From contig JAQFVV010006274.1 in the NCBI GenBank assembly GCA_028023455.1, positions 1,862,001 through 1,926,000 on the forward strand: a DNA stretch of 64,000 nucleotides, in the 5' to 3' direction. The notes beneath the pieces are model-generated. The model was not told the origin of the DNA. It saw only the letters and a program-made list of their open reading frames with translations, and did not search any database. The position numbers and the translations under genes are program-made. Below, one piece after another: positions 59,752 through 64,000 of the stretch (position 1 is its first letter; the number at the start of each line of letters is the position of its first letter). Source of the stretch: Epiperipatus broadwayi (Eukaryota; Onychophora; Udeonychophora; Euonychophora; Peripatidae).

Positions 59752-61233
59752 AAAATTAAATAAAATAAATATTGATGTTTAAAAAAATACAACCAACAAA
59801 AAAAAAAAATGAATATAATTAAAAATTTTATTACATAATATAAATTAATAAAACAGAAACAATCCATATGGATCAAATAAATTTATAACATGATGTTAAG
59901 TTTCAATTATTATTTAATAAAAATGGAGATAATGCAAAAAAAGGTATTGGAAAAATGTAATGTTAAAATTAATGCTACTATAACAAAGTATATTTATCAT
60001 TCATTGTTGTTTTGTAATTGTTTGATTTGCAAAAATAAATTTAAAAAGTTAATTTTAAATTTGTTTATATTAAAACAGTGTCCAATTGTCAATCATATTG
60101 ATATAATGGCTTAAATGTATGGACTAGAATTTATAATGTAACGACAAAATTTGTATAAAGATATTGTTTTCTTTGAAAAGAAACTTTTTTTAAAATTATC
60201 TTTTGCATAATTTTAAATTGATATATCATCAGAACATGTTTAGGACATTTATCTCACATCCACCATTTATTCCATATTTTATTCTATGATTAGCATTATA
60301 GTTTCATTCAACTATTGAGATTGTATCACTGATTCACCCCAAATTATTAAATATTTATTCATTTTTTTTTCTACATGTTATTTTTAATAATTTACTATTA
60401 CTTAATAAATTTACTATTTATTGTCAAAGAACCATGTCTGGAAAGTAAAGAAAAATTTAAGATGAAAAGCAAATATATCAAAGCAGATTGAAATCAATCT
60501 ATTTGATTATAAATAACAAGAATAAAATTCAATATATTGTTTGCTTGGAAGTTATATCAGTACCTAAAGAATATAATGTGAAACAAAATAGAAAGTAGAT
60601 TGAAGTAAAGAGGGGTTCCCCTCTTTTCTTCTATAACGTACGCTTGTGGTTAAACACCTGTAGAGGTCCCTACTATCGCATTTTACACGCATATTCTCGA
60701 GGTTATAGCCTCAGTAAATATTACTTACTATATTATGAAATAAAAAATGTATGGTGTATATTAGATAATCAAGAAGTATCATTTTTGCTGAATTTAAGAA
60801 GTTGATGCAGCCCTCATATTGTCTAAGATTGGATAATACTGTTTTAAATGAATAGGAATACAATGAACCATTAAAGAAGCTGCTGTTTTGAATAACAGAT
60901 CTGTCTGGTTATATTTTTTAAGATTGCAAGTGTAAAATGTTCATATATATTAATTTGTTTTAATTTTTTAAAACATTTTTATTACAATATAAAAATTGTG
61001 ATCATTTGGAATCAATAATTTCAGGGCTTAAATTGCATTTTTATCTTTTTAGTTGAGAAATAACTAAAGAAGTGTTATTTTTTTAATGTACCATACTGAT
61101 CTTTGATAATTTTAAATATTTTAATAACTATTATAGTTTATAGAAATTTTATACTTTGTGTTATAGTTTAAAATTTATTAATTGATGTGACATATAATAC
61201 AAACAATCATATTTTGATATTTAATTTTTATAG
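59752..61233. other. Intron end with a GC-richer hairpin patch
   Basis: No gene recognised. At 60607-60720 two small hairpins (AAGAGGGGTTCCCCTCTT and GAGGTTATAGCCTC) lie in an otherwise AT-rich stretch. The stretch ends at the acceptor of the third UBR exon. Confidence 0.5.
60607..60720. repeat. GC-rich hairpin patch
   Basis: AAGAGGGGTTCCCCTCTT near 60608 is a perfect short palindrome; GAGGTTATAGCCTC near 60699 is a 5-bp stem with a small loop. Possible remnant of a small structured repeat. Confidence 0.5.
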
Positions 61234-61404
61234 ATGTCCAAAATGGGATAGTGAAGATAGTCGAGCACCAACCATGTGCCTCGTGTGTGGAGAAATTCTT
61301 TGTTCTCAGAGTTATTGTTGCCAAAAAGAATTAGATGATTCATCTGTTGGAGCTTGTAATTACCATGCATACCATTGTGGTGCAGGTGTCGGCATGTTTC
61401 TCAG
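61234..61404 (+). CDS. UBR1/2-like exon, Cys/His-rich C-terminal block
   Basis: A 171-base exon with acceptor TTTTTATAG and donor GTGAGA. It completes the split Thr codon (AC+A), encodes 56 residues and leaves AG for the next exon. Key features are SRAPTMCLVCGEILCSQSYC, a following Cys-Gln, then VGACNYHAYHCGAGVG and FLR at the end. The spaced Cys and His residues fit the zinc-binding C-terminal region of UBR1/UBR2 (the Pfam Proteolysis_6 region, from memory). This is the most diagnostic coding sequence in the window. The next expected exon, with the conserved tyrosine/glycine-rich YLDEYGETD motif, is not seen before 64000. Confidence 0.95.
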
Positions 61405-61689
61405 GTGAGAAACATTTTATGGTTTTATAACTGAAATTAAAATATTGTAAAGCTGTAGTAATAGTTTTGATTAAAACTAATATATTATTTGATAAGTAGA
61501 ATCTAAATATTTATAATTTATTAAGTTTGTTTTGTTTTGTTTTTGTTATTATTGGTAATCAAAAAAAAAAATTTTTTGAAAATAAAAACCTTTACTAAAA
61601 TTTAATTTATATGTAAGCGCATATGTATATAAATATATGATATTTATTTACCATATAGATTTTTTTTAGATAGCTTAATTATTAACAAA
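61405..61689. other. Intron start, nothing recognised
   Basis: Short AT-rich stretch between the donor of the third UBR exon and the 3' end of the LINE remnant. Confidence 0.5.
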
Positions 61690-63990
61690 ATTTCACCAAG
61701 AGATAGATTCACTAGTAGCTTTATTGAGATCTTCAATTCTGCCTCTGTTGCAAGATCTGTGGCTGCTAAATTCTACTTATGAAGCAGATAAGCACAGTAA
61801 CTATGGATTGCCATGAATCTGTTGATGTGATTCCATTTGTGTTTTGAAAGATCAAATCCACACATTGCTTTATTATTGATTCTGAATAAATATATTTGTT
61901 TGGAATCTCTCAAGAATTTGATTTTTTATGCTATAATTTTTCATTGTAGATTCTTGATTTAAAATTCATAAAGAAGATCTTGAATTAAGACAAGTCTTAA
62001 ATGATGAAATTATATGAATTATTGGCAAGTCCATGCTACTTGAAAGCTTTTTATATATTTTCTCTAAAGCAACTTTTAATCTGATATCTGATGGAAGAGT
62101 ATGTGAAAGAGTTGATTTGAATGTAATAATATTATTTCTCCTCATAATATTTAATTGAATATTCAGAAGTTTGGTGTAATTTTTCTTTAACAGGGACATA
62201 GTATTCACCTTTAGAATGTACTATTGCTAAGGAAAATGTCCAGAAAATATTTATAACATAATCCCAAGGAGTAACAACTAACTTTCCAAGATTATACCTA
62301 GAAATTAACTTTGATCGAATCTTAGCTAAAGGAGGAAAATAAGTTAAGTTACAATCCAAAGTTACTTTTAAATGGCATGGGATAGGGTTGTGTTTCAGTC
62401 TATTGTTACCAAAAAATATATGCAGATTACAAGATAAATCTTTGTTATTTAGATAAATTACTGAGCATATTGTCTTCATTGGATTAGGAATAAGACTCCA
62501 ATCTTTGAAAAACATTTTCAATCTTTTCAAATTCTTATTGCAAGACTTCTATTTCAGGTAAAAATCTCTTGAGAAGTCCAAGCAATGTCAACAGCATAAG
62601 TGAATTTTCTGCATTCTGTTTTGAGAAGATCTTTGATGAATGTATTAAGTAAAGTAGGTAAGAGAACAGAATTCTAAGAAAGACAAATTTATAAAATATT
62701 TTATCTACTGTGATTATCATTTAATGTCACTTGAATTATTCTATTAAAGACCTTTTTGTCAAATAAATTAATGATTTTTCTACAATTAAAGATTTTTGAA
62801 ACTTTTGTAAGACTATTTTTTTCAAACACAATCATTAGATCAATAAAGGTTGCACCAGTTTTTAATTTATTTTAAAGCCTTTTCTAATATGCCTTGTTAA
62901 AAATAAAATATGTTCATAGCAACTTTTTTTCTTGCTTAAAGCAGCCTGCTGTATAAGTAAATGACTTTTAGCGATTGATAAAATTCTTATTTCTAAAATC
63001 TTGCAGAAAGACATAATAATTGTTTAGATATTTATTTGGTTTTAAGAGTGCTATAGTTTTGGCATTGAATAACGTTATTGAATAGTTTTGTCAATCATAC
63101 TTTCACTTTAAAACCTAAATACTATCTGTTCCTGGGATCATTTCTGATTTAAGATATATGATTAGAATTGTCAGAGAAACTTGAAATTCTGATCTAAAGA
63201 TATCTTTCTTTTTTGTCAATCTCATATTTAGATACCTGATTAGCATTAACTAATAATTCTTTTAAAGCTACTTTTATATTCAATAGGCTTATGTAAAATG
63301 GATCCTTATGATTACGCGTTCTAAAGTTTTTATTGCTTTCAGTATTCTTCCTAAGAAAAGAATCTTTGGTGCTGTAGTTATGAATTTGAAAACCTTTCAT
63401 AATAGAGGGACTAAAAGAGAATGTATTAATATTCTATTGTAAGATATTCAGTATATTGACTCCAATCAGCTTTCCTTAAATTCCATTTCAAAATAGGATA
63501 ACTTTCAACTCTAGAAATATGTATTCTAAGAGTGATTAGATTTGGTTAATGTTGCCTATGAAGGAAGTAATCCATTGATCAGATAATAATAAGTAATTTT
63601 TTTGTTGAAGCAAAACATAAATCAGAAGTTGTTTCTGTATCCCATATGCTTGAATGGAATGTTCTCCTTGTTTATGCATATTGTTTGAATTTATCCATTT
63701 TAAAAAGTTGATGACTTGCTTGATTCTCATTCATCTATTGTCAAAAACAAATATGATAATTGAAATCTCTGCAAACACAGAAGGTGTAGAAAGATCTGGA
63801 AGAGGAGAATAAGACCCATTTGTATTAGGAGATTTATAAATGTTACATATGTAAAAATTATTTATCCAAATAGTGATTGCAAAATTATTTGAACCACCTT
63901 CAACAGAAGTTGTTTGCTTTACTAGGTGTTTTAGCCATACCATGTTTAAAGCCAAATTTACCAATAATTGAGGAAAATTCAGGAATATTA
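61690..63990 (-). pseudogene. Jockey-superfamily LINE remnant
   Basis: Minus-strand fragments follow LINE order from the right edge. Endonuclease: FYICNIYKSPN, then SPLPDLSTPSVF, and ESYPILKWNLRKADW after it. Reverse transcriptase: FFKDWSLIPNPMKT, then YFGNNRLKHNPIPCHL-like sequence, LTYFPPLAKIRSKLISR and LAIVHSKGEYY. C-terminal segment: DLSKHKWNHINRFMAIHSYC. The catalytic YADD box reads YAVD (62587-62598). The full layout is kept but every part is broken, and the endonuclease start lies beyond 64000. It lies in the intron after the third UBR exon, antisense to UBR. Confidence 0.75.
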
Positions 63991-64000
63991 ATATGTAACA

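Larger units (their letters stand above)
14419..61404 (+). other. UBR1/UBR2-type E3 ubiquitin ligase, partial gene span
   Basis: Three exons of one gene lie in order on the + strand, separated by introns of 18,356 and 28,324 bases. Each exon starts with one base completing a codon and ends with two bases of the next, so they splice in frame. The joined peptide reads like the C-terminal part of animal UBR1/UBR2: a WC..P motif, an LP.DYS.LIN motif, then a Cys/His-rich block. UBR1/2 proteins are N-recognins that bind destabilising N-terminal residues and ubiquitinate the substrate. The UBR box and RING domain lie further upstream and are not in this window. The final residues would lie beyond 64000. 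I found no exon before 14419, so the preceding intron is at least 14 kb. Confidence 0.9.

Noticed and set aside
1-64000. CRISPR array, prokaryotic operon, phage or integron
   Set aside because: No regular spaced repeats, no clustered long genes and clear spliceosomal introns; the DNA is from an animal nucleus.

Overview
This is eukaryotic DNA: strongly AT-rich, intron-rich and dominated by decayed transposable elements, with no bacterial-style operons, ribosome binding sites or long intact reading frames. The only cellular gene I can place with confidence is a UBR1/UBR2-type N-recognin E3 ubiquitin ligase on the + strand. Three consecutive C-terminal exons are visible (14419-14475, 32832-32909, 61234-61404). 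Each has AG/GT borders, and all three junctions leave two bases of a split codon, so they join in frame. They are separated by introns of about 18.4 kb and 28.3 kb, so almost the whole window is UBR intron. The organism looks like an invertebrate animal with a large, transposon-rich genome. An arthropod is plausible from the UBR sequence and the LINE, mariner and hAT types, but I cannot name a species.

Layout. 1-14.4 kb (upstream intron): RTE-type LINE tail, a tRNA-Gly-like SINE head, local duplications, a Penelope-like element (PLE) remnant, a second PLE flanked by its own inverted 3' end, a small inverted-repeat element, a decayed BED-finger hAT transposase, and a LINE reverse transcriptase split by a foldback element that carries a near-identical inverted copy of part of the neighbouring hAT. 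14.5-32.8 kb (first visible intron): an old LINE, a second ZBED-like hAT interrupted by a 200-bp palindromic insertion with an 11-bp target duplication, further LINE-like remnants, and a 6-kb head-to-head pair of PLEs with a nested 2.3-kb inverted-repeat element.

32.9-61.2 kb (second intron): a candidate processed pseudogene; a complete 3,577-bp Merlin transposon (34146-37722) with 47-bp perfect terminal inverted repeats, a perfect 8-bp target duplication and a transposase broken by one visible stop; a pair of 0.65-kb direct repeats; an internally deleted mariner; a gag-less Ty3/gypsy-type retrotransposon with about 1.34-kb LTRs (45871-52012, minus strand); then mostly unassigned AT-rich sequence with small inverted repeats. 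61.4-64 kb: a jockey-superfamily LINE on the minus strand with endonuclease, reverse transcriptase and C-terminal remnants.

The transposons do not form a pathway with UBR; they have enlarged its introns. The strongest candidates for something new are the Merlin element with its layered internal repeats, the head-to-head PLE pair, and the foldback element with captured hAT DNA. Homology calls come from reading translated fragments against remembered family motifs, and no database search was run.
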